This document shows, piece by piece, positions 45,484 to 57,830 of a DNA stretch of 64,000 nucleotides. The notes under the pieces were generated by a model. It worked only from the letters and a program-made list of their open reading frames with translations. It had not been told where the DNA came from and made no database searches. Origin of the DNA: Clarireedia homoeocarpa (lineage: Eukaryota > Ascomycota > Leotiomycetes > Helotiales > Rutstroemiaceae); NCBI GenBank assembly GCA_001465935.1, contig LNKV01000004.1, forward strand, positions 434,001 through 498,000. The letters are read 5' to 3'. The position numbers were made by a program, and so were the translations under genes. The first letter of the stretch is position 1. The number at the start of each line of letters is the position of its first letter.

Positions 45484-47379
45484 ATGGGTGACCCAGTTAC
45501 AAGATATGCAGCTGGTAAGATGCACCAACAGGACGTGGAGAAAGTTACGCAAAGTTCATCTCGTGATGATCATGGGAATCAACCACCTGTAGAGCTGTTG
45601 GCAAGCGACGCTGACACAGATCTTTTGGGTATGCCCTCCAGCTCATACTTCCTTGAACTTGACTGACAAGGACAGCAAAAATGGGGTACAAGCAGGAGTT
45701 GCGTCGGAATTTCACCATGATCGAGGTGTTTGGCATTGCATTCAGTATCATGGGACTTCTGCCATCGATTGCATCTACTCTAGCCTTCTCCATTCCGGCA
45801 GGCCCTGCTGGCATGGTTTGGGGATGGTTCCTGCCGTCGATGTTTATCTTCATAGTTGGGGTGGCGATGGCAGACTTGGGTTCTGCAATGCCTACATCTG
45901 GTGGATTGTATTGGTGGTATGGAACTCTCAATGGAACTGTGACTATGGCTGTGAGTAACCAATTGATTCAGGACCCATTTCTTTGCATCGCCCAAATATC
46001 GAAAAGCGTTATGCTTCCTGGTTGGATACTCAAACAGTTTGGGTTTGATTGGGGGACTCTGCAGCATTGACTATGGATTTGCATTGATGTTTTGCGCAGT
46101 GTATGTGGAACCGACTTGACATGCGGCGAAAATGACTAACCCCCATAGTATTGTTGTTGCTCGTGATGGGAAATGGACGCCATCAAATGGAATTGTCTAT
46201 GTGGTATTCTTGGCCTGCGTCATCTGCCATGGCATATTGGCTTCAACCCTTTCGAAAGTCATGGGAAGACTTCAAACCGTCTTCGTAACTATGAACCTCA
46301 TTCTTATTCTTGCTACGATCATTGCTCTTCCTGTCGGCAAGCACCTCTCTTCGGAGCGAAATTCAGCTCACTACATTTTTGCCCAAACGGAGAATCTCAC
46401 TACATGGCCCACAGGCTGGGCATTTATGCTTGCGTGGCTGTCTCCCATCTGGACCATCGGAGGCTTCGACTCCTGTGTGCACATGTCAGAAGAGGCAGCT
46501 AATGCAGCCAAAGCTGTACCATATGGTATCATGATGTCTATTGGGTCTTGTTGGATTCTTGGTTTCATAATCATGATCGTACTAGCCTCGTGCATCAATC
46601 CCGACCTCTCCTCAGTGCTTGAATCGCCTTTTGGGCAACCCATGGCACAGATTTACTATGATGCCATTGGCAAGAATGGAACGCTGGGTCTCATGTCGTT
46701 ACTATTTATTGTACAATTCCTCATGGGGCTATCTATCTTGGTTGCGGCCTCTCGTCAAACCTGGGCATTCTCGAGAGATGGAGCGCTTCCATTCTCCAAC
46801 TTCTTTCGTCCTATTTCACAATCTCTGGGATACATCCCGTTCCGTTGTATTTGGGGCTGTGTGGCTGTTGCTGCAGTGTTGGGACTACTCTGCCTCATTG
46901 CACCGGCCGCTGCGTCAGCATTATTCTCGTTAGCTGTTGCCGGGAACAATCTTGCTTGGTTGATGCCGATCTTCTGTCGGGTATTTTGGGGAGAAAAAAA
47001 ATTTGTGCCTGGTCCCTTCTATACCGGCAAGGTTCTAAGTCCCATCATCGCTTGGACTGCCATTATATTCTTGGTGTTCGGGATTATATTAGCAATGTTT
47101 CCGAGTGGAGGTCCGGACCCGACTCCAGCAAGTATGAATTACACAGTCGTCATCAATATGGCCGTGTGGGGTGGAAGCATGTTATATTATTTGATTGATG
47201 CGAGAAAGTGGTTCACAGGACCCAAGATCACGGTCGACGTGGAAGGATTGAGTACGGCGCAGAGGGAAGTACTTATGAATGAAGGGATCGCGGTAGCAGT
47301 TAGTGAGGAAGATGAGGAGAAGATCGGTAGAAAATCGGTTGGCAAGGAGGGAAATGCAACGGGTACCACCAACCTATGA
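45484..47379 (+). CDS. Amino acid/GABA/polyamine permease (APC superfamily)
   Basis: Four exons (45484-45628, 45676-45916, 45972-46100, 46149-47379) join to 581 residues. About 12 membrane helices lie between a 55-residue polar head and a polar tail with an acidic patch. Family motifs are RNFTMIEVFGIAFSIMGLLPSIAST at helix 1, MPTSGGLYWWTHFFASPKYRK across the second splice, GYSNSLGLIGGLCSIDYGFA, SPIWTIGGFDSCVHMSEEAANAA at helix 6 and ASRQTWAFSRDGALPFS near helix 8. These match fungal Uga4/Tpo5-type carriers for GABA, choline-like amines or polyamines, driven by protons at the plasma or vacuolar membrane. Reading straight through the second intron would give a false truncation; with it removed the protein is complete. 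Confidence 0.93.
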
Positions 47380-48735
47380 GAGTTTTGGACGTCCAAATGA
47401 CACATCTTGGCGTCATTTAGAAGTAGATACAGTAATTTCAGATGATGGGCTAATAGTAGAGTAAAACGAACATTGAATAGACTGTAGCACAAAACAGGTA
47501 TGTATGCCCTTCACACACAAAACCTTTCTCCGCAGACTTTTGATATGAATCAACCGGCAATGGGAATTGTTTTTACAGAAAGTTCAATATAGGTAGTTCG
47601 CTGCATCGTTGGTGCTGCTTAGCTTGGTAAGTTTCAAGAGCTTTCGCACCAAACTCCCTCGACCGCCGGTTGGAGTCCAAGCTTGCAGATTTGCTACTCA
47701 ACCAGATTTGAAGTTTCTTTTTCAAACATATGATTCTCTTGTTTGTGCTAGTGGATCAATTATATACACAAATTCTAAAGCAGTTTCATAAAAGGAGCAA
47801 ACTTTGCTAGCCATTCGGTAGTCATAGCTTCCGCTGGCGTGCGGATGTCGATGCTGTATCACGTCTCAACTTCGATAGGTAAGTTTGGCTCTTGGTGAAA
47901 CATCAATACGATGTACTGACTTTGAAGGTGCGAGAAAATTCTACCTGCTATAGACACGTTGTGGAGATCAGCTGCTGTGGCTTCGAATACTGTAACGACG
48001 ATATTCCCACCTACCGCGGAGCGTGAAGCTGCGTGTCCTGGGATTAATTAATAATATCTATCTTCCTGTAATAGTGGTTCATAATTGCAAAAGATGGTAT
48101 ATGCACAGGTTTAAGAACAAGGAGTTCTCTGATTCTGAGGAAGTACACGTAACAGCAGGATTCTGTGGCGATGTAGGATCCATTTGTGTATATAGGTATA
48201 TAGTTAAGCATAGCCTGTAATGTCCCGTAGATAATGCAGTCTTCTCTATGAAAAGAAGTATCACCGCTAGAACATGATATGTTTGTTTCGACCCCCCAAC
48301 CCCTTGCAGAGGCAGTCCATGTGTGGATGCTGTATACTCGCCAAGAATAACCTCAGTCTTCTCATCTCAGCCGAATCAGGAAATGACAACGTCAGGGAGT
48401 AATTGATACCAACACTGGATTAACGAGTAAGGTGGCTCGTGCCAATTTTCAATTGATGGCCGGTTTTGTGCTCTCTATTTTGTATTTTATGAAAGTTAAG
48501 ATGAAACACAAGGTTCCGAACCGGATCGTAGGAAAGTCGAGAATCCTTTTGAAAGAACACGATCTGAAACAATACATTGAGTTCCACTGTGCGACTCGTT
48601 CTGCAACTAGAAGTAGATTTTTGCAGGTAGTAAGGCGAGAGAGAGAGAACATGAGAGGTTTGTATTAACGATATAAGACTCTGCTTTTAACGTCGATATA
48701 AAGAAACCGTGAAATATCTATGTATCAAAAAGAAT
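47380..48735. other. Intergenic DNA, no supported gene
   Basis: 1.36 kb between two convergent 3' ends (permease on plus, phosphatase on minus). Short frames at 48023-48220 and 48432-48668 have no coding features. Confidence 0.4.
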
Positions 48736-50386
48736 CTAAGGAGTAACGCTTGCTAGCCACGAGCTCGACAGATCTGTGAAGAAGCTAGCTCCCTTCACTT
48801 TTGTCGGCGCATTTGCAGCAGTGACATTGCAGCGTTCAATCAAGTTCCCAGCAGCAGAAACCTTACCTTGAATGATAGCAACGTACTTGCTAAGTAAACA
48901 GCTATTGCCAGGCCCATCTTTGCATGTCGGTAGTGGGTACACCACATCATTGAGCAGAATGCGGATATAAAGGTTGTCATTGCAGTTCAATCTTTCAAAT
49001 GCCACTGTCCCTCTCATGGTAACAAAATGACTCGCAATATATTTGTATTTGTCAGGAATCTCTGTTCCGTTCAAGGTAATTGTGTCATCCCAAACACCGG
49101 TTGCGGCCCCAAGTTCGGTTATTTGCCCATCGTTCATGAACGCGGTTATGATGTTAGGAAGTTGGTAGATGCTGCCATTTGCGAATGTACCATTAACACC
49201 AGGACCCTGGCTGAGGATATTAACAAGAGCGCTGAGATAAGGCAACATCATTTTCGAGGGTAGATCTTCTCCTGGTCCCATGCCGTAGTAATATCGTAGA
49301 TCTTGAGCGTACTCGTATTGCTTGAGTTCGTTGTCCGTGAAGACAGAGCACCAAGGCGATAGCGCACCAGTAATTTGGGATTCGAAGCCGCACAAATACG
49401 GCATGATTGAGACGTCCGTGGTGGTGAAGTTTAAGTTGCCATCAATCAGCTTCTTGAGACGACTAAGAATGGGAGGGAGATAAATGCTATTCCATGTAGT
49501 TTCTGGTTCAGTCAGCTAGTGTTTCTCTAATAAAACGACCGCTACTTACGTTGTGTGCCTCCATTTCCGTCAACAAAAGTAGGGCAAAGATCACTAGGGG
49601 ATAATGAGTCGAATAAAGCTTGCTCAGATCCGGTGGAGTTGATCGTGATGACCGTCCCAAGAGTCGAAGCAGAAGAGCCTAGGAATCCACGAACAAAGTT
49701 CTGAGCGGTTTGAACAACGCGAGGGTAGAGGTTCGCCCAGCTGATGAAAGGCTGCCCGTAAGCATACAAATCCGGGTATCTGATTCCTTGTCACTTATTG
49801 CTGTCTCATTCGTATAATCATACAAACCTTGTCCTCAATTGGTATCCGAGATCATAGGCCTCTTTGTATCCAGTTGGACTCTCCTGGGCAATTTGCAGGG
49901 TGGGATTTGTAAGCACCGGTTGCCATGACTTGAGAAAGCTCAATGAACCCATTGCGGTGAAATTGGATGCTTGAATCTAGGTGAGGTCAGCATACCTACT
50001 ACTCACACATGGTAAGGTTCATACCTTCTGGTATAATGTCGTCCATTGTGAGTATGCTCCCGCGTCTGGATAACGACTGCCATGTCTGACATTGTAGGCC
50101 ACTTGCTCTACATAGCAGTTCTCAGGGACTTGGTTGCTGACACCATGCACCTTGGGTCCTGTTATTCGTCAGGCGCCCGGAGTCTCGACTTTATTGGTGA
50201 CAGGGTGGCCTCACCAGTGAAATAAGGACTATTTGCACCCAGCCACTCCAATGGATTGGAGGCAGTATCGCTGGAAGGTAGAACAATGTCTTGTGCTGGA
50301 GCGAGAAAAGTGGTTGCTTGGACGGTTGAAGTAAGAAGTAGGCCTGCGCTGGCAAGACTCAGCAAAGAACTTGGAAACATTGCCAT
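48736..50386 (-). CDS. Secreted histidine acid phosphatase (phytase-like)
   Basis: Minus-strand exons 50386-50215, 50158-50025, 49976-49828, 49779-49550 and 49502-48736 join to 483 residues. A signal peptide (SSLLSLASAGLLLTSTVQA) is followed by the active-site motif VRHGSRYPD with nucleophile His83. PYLCGFESQI and GALSPWCSVFTDNEL follow the branch-2 acid phosphatase pattern, and there are about six cysteines and several N-glycosylation sites. The usual proton-donor pair His-Asp is here Asn352-Asp353 in AFMNDGQI; the Asp is kept. The family releases phosphate from phosphate esters or phytate outside the cell. It is intact, with all introns GT..AG. Substrate preference is not readable. Confidence 0.9.
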
Positions 50387-51035
50387 TGCTTCTTATCGCT
50401 TTGCTTAATGATGGACAACTGCCGATTCACGAGCAGCCGAATGAATTTGGGAGACATAGAGGAGTAGTTATACTCCCATCATTCTCTAGACTAGACGCAG
50501 AATATATTAAACTATCCAGGATAGGAACCCGCGTTTACCAAGAGCTATACGGATCTAATGCAAGGCACAATGCTTTCGAGGTAGTGGTAGTAATTCAAGG
50601 AGAGATTACCATGCTCCCTGCCAAAACACGTGCCGGACCGAGATGTAACGATTGGTGCCGGCAGTAGATGATCGGAGATGAGATCCGAGAGTGGGATTGG
50701 CTCCGAGGGACCGGAAGGAGAGCAGGTACGAAGCACAAGGCGGAGCATCAGAGAAAACGGCCAACTTGAGTGGCTACGCTTGCCGGCTTTGGCTTCCATT
50801 CTTCCATTCTTACACAGCTTCATCTGCGTGGAAATGCATGCAAAGATGTTTTTGGTAATCGATCTCGGCTGCAAGGTAAAGATGTCAGAGCGGCGGCCAC
50901 GGCCACGGCGGGGTAGCTTGGTTGTAGCCTGAGGCAACTATAGACTTGCAGCTGAGCTGCCGCTGCCTTCTCTCTCTAGGATTTCTTTTCTGCGCGCTGA
51001 GCTTTGAGCCCTGCAACACATTCACAACCGTCAAG

Positions 51036-51634
51036 ATGCAACGCCGTATGGTATGCCAAACAAACTGCCACCCAGTCCCAGCAGACGCCATAACTGACTT
51101 CATATTTCCAGTTGTCAAAAGAGGACGAAGCCGCAGTCGGTGCAGACGAAACCGAGGTCCGCAGAGAAGATCAAGATAAGATCAACAGATTCAGTCGTTT
51201 ACACCAGCGAGAAATCGCGCTGGAGGAAGAGTTAAAGTCCAAACAAGTCAGTATAACCTTCACAGACGTGCCGACCTCCTGCTTTGGCTGATGAGTCGAT
51301 CCGCAGAAAGAAAAGGAGGACTTGGACGATGTTTCGAACGAACTCGAATTGGCGGATGAAGAGGAATTGATACCGTACGATCTACCTCCTTGTCTCAAGG
51401 GCTACTCGGCCATTTCTTCACGTAGGCTAACATTGAATAAGATACAAAATTGGAGACTCCTTCATTTCCTTACCGTTATCTGAGGTTCAAGAACTCCTTA
51501 CGAAGTCGACGGAGAACATAGAGGAGGAAGTGACATCGGTGGAAGAGAAACTTAGCACGATCAGGGAGGAGATGTCACAATTGAAGGTGGAACTATACGC
51601 ACGATTCGGACGAAGTATCAATCTGGAAACATAG
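51036..51634 (+). CDS. GIM3: Prefoldin subunit 4
   Basis: Four exons (51036-51050, 51112-51246, 51307-51374, 51442-51634) give 136 residues; the first exon codes only MQRRM. The protein is a beta-type prefoldin. A long helix (EDQDKINRFSRLHQREIALE) and its partner (EEVTSVEEKLSTIREEMSQL) flank the central hairpin ADEEELIPYKIGDSFISLPL, and the end is LYARFGRSINLE, diagnostic for subunit 4. Prefoldin is a hexameric cytosolic chaperone that hands unfolded actin and tubulin to the chaperonin CCT. The size agrees with yeast Gim3 (129). It is a core gene divergent from the phosphatase gene; the about 650 bases between them hold both promoters. Confidence 0.93.
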
Positions 51635-52259
51635 CTTCTCAAAAATTTTCAACTTAAGGAACCAAAAAGCAAAAGGATCCATCAAAAAACCCCACTACCA
51701 CGCGGTGACGGATAGCAAGAGCGGATAAGGGCTTCGGGATGGATGAACGGCATGTGTGCGCTGCGTATCCGATACTATCTACCGTTCTTATGCGCCCACA
51801 AATCCTTCATCGTGAAATCATGTGGATTTACATGTCAAAATAAATTAATTCATAATCCTTCGCGCTCAATACGACTGGCACACTCCCGAGCATCTGATGA
51901 CTTTTTTCCTTGGGTATCACGAACGCTGCAATACTCACGCTCACGGACCAAGCCAAGTTCTGGCTAAGATTCCACGGTGGCTGGTGTACCTGAGGACTCG
52001 CGTGGGATGGGATGATTCATCCTTCTATCCAGTGTGTGGATAGCGCTCTGTGGGTCGTTGAGATCCACACCACAATGCTCGGCGACGGAAACAAGTGCAA
52101 AGCTACCGGGAATAGACCAGCTAAACTTGACCTTCATGCACTGCGGTGATCGAAATGGTGTGAGTAAGGCCTGGTAGCTCTTATAAGTAGGTAGGTACCT
52201 TCTCTCTCTCTCCGTTGTCGTCGGTTTTTTCCACTTTGGTTTTTTGGGGGATCTTCAGC

Positions 52260-54100
52260 ATGGCTCATACCGATGCAGCTGGTTTTGAAGGCAATACTCA
52301 CACTGATCTCAGCCATGATACACCACACAATACCCAGTCGATAGGTAAGTCGCGACAGCAAGAATTGCAGAGGCAAACGCTGATAGGATTGTAGAACGGC
52401 TTCAGTCCAGACTGTCCCGCATAGTATCCGGAATTGATCGACAAGATGCACAAGAACGATATGATCTTGAAGCTAAAGACAACAAGGCAGCCTTTCCTGA
52501 TTCAAGTGCATCCAGCTTTAAGGTATCACAAAAGAAGGTCATACATTGGGAAGAGGGGGACCCAGATAATCCATACAATTGGTCTTCGGTAAGTTGATGT
52601 ATCGCTGGTTGGTACCACAGCTAACCAATTTCCAGGCATGGAAGGCTTACATTGTCTTGGTCGGAATGCTTGTAGTGATCAACAGTACCATGGGATCCTC
52701 CTTACCTTCAAATGCAATTTCCTACATCAGCCCAAACTTCAACATCACCTCCGAATATGCCGAGATTCTTCCGATATCAATGTACTTACTTGGATATGTT
52801 CTTGGCCCTTTGGTATTTTGTCCGTTGTCAGAACAATATGGCCGAAGAACACTCATGCTGGCGACATTCTTCTGCTACACGGCATTTACACTTGGGTGCG
52901 CATTAACACCAACATGGGGAGGGCTTTTGGCTTTCCGAATTCTTGCTGGTATCAACGCCAGTAGTCCGATTTCTGTTAGTGGAGGGATTTATGCAGATAT
53001 CTATAATGATCCCGTTACTCGTGGCCGTGCTATGGCTGTCTTCACTGGGGTACGCTGTCCGAAGATTCGGGTCTGAACGTTGCTGATTTTTCTAGGGAAC
53101 TTGCGTCGGTCCCCTTGCTGCTCCCATCATTTCAGGTTATATATCCCCCGTTCTTGGTTGGAGATGGTCGTTCTGGATCGGCCTTATTGTTGCCGGTGCG
53201 ACTTGGCTGCCCTTGATCTTTCTTCCCGAGACATACGGTCCTGTGATTCTATTACGACGTGCGAAACGTTTACGCAAAGAAACTGGAAATCCAGAAATTT
53301 ACGCTCCAATCGAACTCGGAAAGCAAGATCTGAAGCAAATGATAACTGTAACACTCACCCGTCCACTTCGAATGCTATTTTTCGAGTTGATTGTCCTGGC
53401 GGCTTGTTCCTATCTCGCACTTGCCTATGGGATTTTCTACATGTATTTCGAGGCATACCCGATCATTTTCGAAGGGATCTATGGTCAATCTACTGGTGTG
53501 TCTGGTCTTATGTTCCTACCGATAGGCGCTGGGGCCATTCTAGCGCTATTCGTATTCCTATGGTGGGATACATTCCTTCGGAAGGCTCAACAAACAAACA
53601 AGGCGTGGACCCAAAAGGAAGAATTTCGTCGTTTACCGCTTGCAGTTATCGGTGGACCATTTTATGTCGTATCACTTTTCTGGCTAGGCTGGACATCGAG
53701 AGAATCGATACCATTCTACGTACCTATGCTTGCTGGTGTCCCTTTCGGTATGGGATTTATTCTCATTTTCATCGCACTGCTAAATTACTTGACGGATGCA
53801 TATGAGGTCTTTGCTGCAAGTGCAATGGCCGCATCGAGTTGTTGCAGAAGTTTGGCAGGTGCAATTCTGCCATTTGCTGCCAAGCCAATGTATAGTCGAT
53901 TGGGTGTTGCATGGGCAAGCAGCTTACTTGCCTTTCTTAGCCTAGGGATGTGTGCTATTCCTTTGATCTTTTTATGGAAGGGCGATGCGATTAGAGAGCG
54001 AAGTGTATTCTGTAGGGAGTTGAAGGAACGCAAGATGAATGAGTTGGAGAAACTAGAGAAGGAGAGAATGGGAAGACCCGATGGGGAGGACAAGGTATGA
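52260..54100 (+). CDS. MFS transporter, DHA1 family (drug/polyamine antiporter type)
   Basis: Four exons (52260-52344, 52395-52588, 52636-53049, 53096-54100) join to 565 residues. A 95-residue polar head contains HWEEGDPDNPYNWS, the mark before helix 1 of this family. Twelve helices follow, with LGYVLGPLVFCPLSEQYGRR (motif A after helix 2), AFRILAGINASSPISVSGG at helix 4, and GPLAAPIISGYISPVLGWRWSFW (motif C region of helix 5). The charged C-terminus is Lys/Glu-rich. Such proteins export drugs, toxins or polyamines against protons in the plasma membrane. No cluster partner is nearby except the broken flavin monooxygenase. Confidence 0.92.
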
Positions 54101-54302
54101 CGGGATATTTAATACTTGGCGATTGGTCATGTAATGAGTTGACGAGTTATGATTATCTGAAGGTCCTCCACCTACCCCACTTCCTCGTGCTATTCCGTAG
54201 CGTGAGCTTCAATCTTTACTACTAACAACAAAGCATGATTAGCAACTGACCATCATAGTAGTGACATAAGTATAGAGACAAGAACAAGACTTACCAACAG
54301 GC

Positions 54303-54477
54303 TCCACCACCTCCTCCTTTACTACCTCCTCCACCACCTCCTCCTTTACTACCACCTCCTCCTCCACCTCCTCCTTTACTACCTCCTCCTCCACCACCTC
54401 CTCCTTTACTACCTCCTCCTCCACCACCTCCTCCTTTACTACCACCCCCTCCACCACCTCCTCCACCAATTGTTCAG
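54303..54477 (+). repeat. 27/30-bp minisatellite, open in both strands
   Basis: Five units built on CTCCTCCTTTACTACC occur with TTTA at 54318, 54345, 54375, 54405 and 54435 (spacing 27, 30, 30, 30). On the plus strand one frame reads (PPPPLLPPP)n. On the minus strand a frame from 54538 to 54239 reads (VVKEEVVEE)n and contains a good donor (GTTG|GTAAGTC) at its downstream edge. I cannot show that either is translated. Confidence 0.85.
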
Positions 54478-54630
54478 CGACAGCTTCTATCAAATAGGTA
54501 TTAGTCAATGACCACTTGAGAATAAGCTTCACTTTCACTTCCAGTGCGTAGTCACGTGCTATCTGAGGTAGGTACGATCATACCTCCTACTTCCTAGATT
54601 CTCTGACTTGTACTTCCCTTGGTTATTCGT

Positions 54631-55213
54631 TTACTCTTGAATCATCTTGTTTTGAATATGTTCAGCCCCACCGCCTAGAATCTCAGAAAGTCCCGGGCGA
54701 ATATCGAGGTTTTTAAAGCCAGTACACCAGATGATAGCATCTGCGTTTAGAGTGCTCCCGTCGCTGAGCTTCAATACTTGGAACCCGGCTTTAGCAAGAC
54801 CCCGCATACCTGTTTCTAATAGACGTGAGTATATAGAGGCCTGGCCCCACGTAGCATGCTTACGGTTCTGCTTCTGCCAGCTTGGCATGTACAAATCCAA
54901 GCAGCGGCCCCCCAACAGCCAGGGGACCTGCTTGTGTAATTGCATCTCCAACCTCGGCAGGCACGTAGTCATATACTCCCAGGCCTTCAGGGTGAAGAAG
55001 GTAAGACATAGGAATCACATAAGTTGGTGAGCGCTGGACCATGGTCGTGGCCATTCCAGCGTTGTAGCAATCCTCCATAATGTCGAAGGCCGTGTTGGCT
55101 GATCGTGTCTCCTCTTGACTATGATTACTGGTGAAAAGATCTTCACCCCAAACTATGGGAAACCGGCAGCTAGTATCTACACGTGTTGGATCGAAGTCAA
55201 TTGGAGGCACCAC
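54631..55213 (-). pseudogene. Fragment of a class B flavin monooxygenase
   Basis: Two minus-strand stretches belong to one enzyme. 55213-54860 reads TAFDIMEDCYNAGMATTMVQ then RSPTYVIPMSYLLHPEGLGV and AEVGDAITQAGPLAVGGPLL. A shifted frame ending at 54631 reads FQVLKLSDGSTLNADAIIWC then TGFKNLDIR. These match the middle and late part of FMO/Baeyer-Villiger-like proteins. The FAD-binding N-terminus and the expected GxGxxA nucleotide loop before AFDIMEDC are missing. The segment between the two pieces is shortened by roughly 50-60 residues relative to the family, and the C-terminus is cut. It is a truncated, non-functional remnant next to the MFS transporter gene. Confidence 0.75.
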
Positions 55214-56453
55214 CGTATCACATAAATATGGGTACGGAGTGCAGGCGGAGTTATATCCGATTTTCTAACTTCAATATTCGACTAAAATATATGCTTTTGA
55301 GATCTCTACTCTAGCAAGTGTATAAACGAGCTCTTAATGATTAAATTGTATTGGGACAATCAGATATATAAGTTTTTAAATGTCCAGATTGCACTTGAAC
55401 AATCAGAAATCCGAAGTTGGTCGGATAGTTAGTACACCCACTGGTGGTATATAACCTAGCGCTCCTATAATAAGTGTATGCCCTTATGCGGCAGTTCATA
55501 CCCCTGTATTCTGAATATACGGGTCACTTCTTTATTACATTCTGTTCTATGAGCTGTCTAGAATGGATTCACTTAATCTGACACCTTCTAGATCGAGCTC
55601 ACCCTTAATCAAGGCATATCCCTCCTTCTCTTACTCCTCTTCACTGCTGACCCCTCCCTCCTCACTGCTGCCCCCTCCCTCCTCAATATCGTCTCTTGAC
55701 TTTAAAGTCTGGTTATGCCATGGCCCATATTGAACTGTCGTTGTCTCACTGACGGCGATATGGCCGACGTACATGAATGGTTTATGATGACTAACCACCA
55801 GCAGACATAGCACGTGTAGAAGGACATCCAGGGGATAGCCACTCTGTACTACACCATAAAAGTCAAAAAGAGGGGGAAAGCAGTCTAATTCTTTTAAATC
55901 TAAGTTGGAGCCTATCCTTTATACTACACAATATATCCTAGCGACCTAAGCTAGACTAAAAAGGGGGGTGCAGCAATCCCCGCAATATAGAGCTCTTCAT
56001 CTCCCATCTCCTTCCGTAACCTCCTACCTTTACCCTACCATATCATCGAGATCGCCCACCACGTCGAAACCCCGCGATTTACCTACCAACTAGTATCTGG
56101 GGCAGATATTGAACCTTCCTCTGAAGATCCGGTCGTTGGCGATGGGCCTTCCCTTGATTGTGCTGTCGTGCTCTTCCAGTTACAGAGTAAACTTCCAGCT
56201 GTAGTGTGCTTTCTATGGCCGCGCATAGCTGAGTCTAGAAGTTCAAAATCGAATATTAAATTTCAAGAACAATTAAATTCCATCGTAAATTATATTACCG
56301 CAGTGCACCTTGTTTTGTTTGTACATTAATCAGATGGTGAGCCATATATACTATATGTAAGACATCAAACTAGTATTTACAACACACTCATGCAAGAAAA
56401 TCATCAATCCATGTCATCTCTCATCCATCATTCCAAAAGGTTTAGCCCCATTC
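55214..56453. other. Intergenic DNA, no supported gene
   Basis: AT-rich in its first third. At 55630-55690 CTCCCTCCTCACTGCTG is repeated, and a 60-codon minus frame across it is low-complexity (GGGSSEEGGVSSEEE). Nothing else is supported. Confidence 0.4.
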
Positions 56454-57830
56454 CTATGTCTCACTATGCCTACTGCTCGAATCCACATCCACATCTACCC
56501 TCCTATGAATAACGTTGTCCTTTAGATTGATCGGTGCCTCGTCGCTCTCTCCAAACTCTCTACTCCCCAATGAGATATGGTTTTTCGTTCCCCTTATCCC
56601 ACTCGCGTCTCTTGATCTCCCAAATCTCGAACCTGATCCGGAGCCCGAACTATAATTGGTGCGTCCGGTCGTTGTATTGAAGGATGTTACGACGAAACCT
56701 TTTAGGGAGCGGAATAGAGGGCGCATGACCGGCAGACAGGCGCAGATTAGGATCACGCCGGCTTCAGCAGTGCCGAGCATAGTCTCGCAAAAGAGTTGAT
56801 ATCGGGAATCCCAGCCTTGTTGTTTGGACTTGAAATTGCGGATGCAGCGGACTAGGGAGACAATTGTGCCGCTAAGGAGGAAGCATTGTTAGTAACTTAT
56901 GGAGAAGTTAAATTGTGAAAGGGTATCCAGAGCTAGAATCGACGAGGAAGATAAATTGACATACCCAGATCCAAGAAGAAAAACGAAAATGACACTGGCT
57001 CGCTGTTGGATAGATAAACGCAACTTATAAGTCATCCGAACCGGCAACGTCAAAACGAAAATATCGCTGATAGTGTTCAAGATGGTAACTGTGGGGACGG
57101 CGAAGTCCAACTCGACCTCCAATGATAAGACCTTGGCTATTCCTAAAGAACCCCAAGTTATAGCTACGATGAACCACGCCATGACAATGGCCATAACTCC
57201 CCACCAAACCCAACGAAACCAGGTCTCTCGCATGCCAAAAATGCGGCGGAAGAGGAAGAGTAGTGAGAGTTTGGCACCTGTTACGGCGACAGGATAGGTT
57301 ATTCCAACTGATGCGATGGCCTATAGAGGGAGAAGTTGTTATTTAACAATCCTTATTATTTAGCGAAGAAAGGAATATATGAAGAAATCGTGCTAGCATA
57401 CATTGGCACCAATTATCGCTTGTGAGGGTGACGGTGAGGTTAAAGTATATGGAGCTACCATTCGCTGTTGGGCAACTATGGGAAGAAGTCGTTAGATTTT
57501 TGGAACAAAATCGATGATATCCTCATAGTGTGAGTTCAGTTCAAGGAACCGCCATTACTTACGGACTATGTTGGCAATGCAATTACCTAGGAAACCAAGC
57601 TGTTAAACCATTAATAAATGGAATCTCTTGACATGAATAGATTCATTTACCCATCCAAATACAGCAAACCCATCATCAAGGGCTATGCGCACATCTTTCG
57701 TGTTGGACCTTGCAAGACATCGTAACGCGATAGCAATAGTTGATAGAGCCAGAATCACTGAAGTAAAAGCTATGACCGCGCCTGTATAATCATCACTAGA
57801 CGCATGAGGTAGAGGAGTTGTAGCCGTCAT
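56454..57830 (-). CDS. PTH11-like / rhodopsin-domain seven-helix receptor
   Basis: Minus-strand exons 57830-57651, 57599-57563, 57475-57402, 57320-56965 and 56871-56454 join to 354 residues. Seven hydrophobic helices are visible, for example TGAVIAFTSVILALSTIAIA (helix 1) with RCLARSN after it, GAKLSLLFLFRRIFGMRETW in the third/fourth region, WWGVMAIVMAWFIVAITWGS, ISDIFVLTLPVRMTYKLRLS and VIFVFLLGSG|GTIVSLVRCI. The Leu-Pro...Lys-Leu pattern is characteristic of the fungal integral-membrane (DUF3468) family to which PTH11-type receptors belong. The cytosolic tail is Ser/Arg-rich with likely phosphorylation sites. There is no CFEM domain. Exon 2 is only 37 bases. The ligand is unknown; a role in surface sensing is inference from the family. 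Confidence 0.85.

Noticed and set aside
45917..46070. Apparent early stop in the permease gene
   Set aside because: Explained by an intron at 45917-45971; after splicing the conserved helices 3-4 read through in frame.
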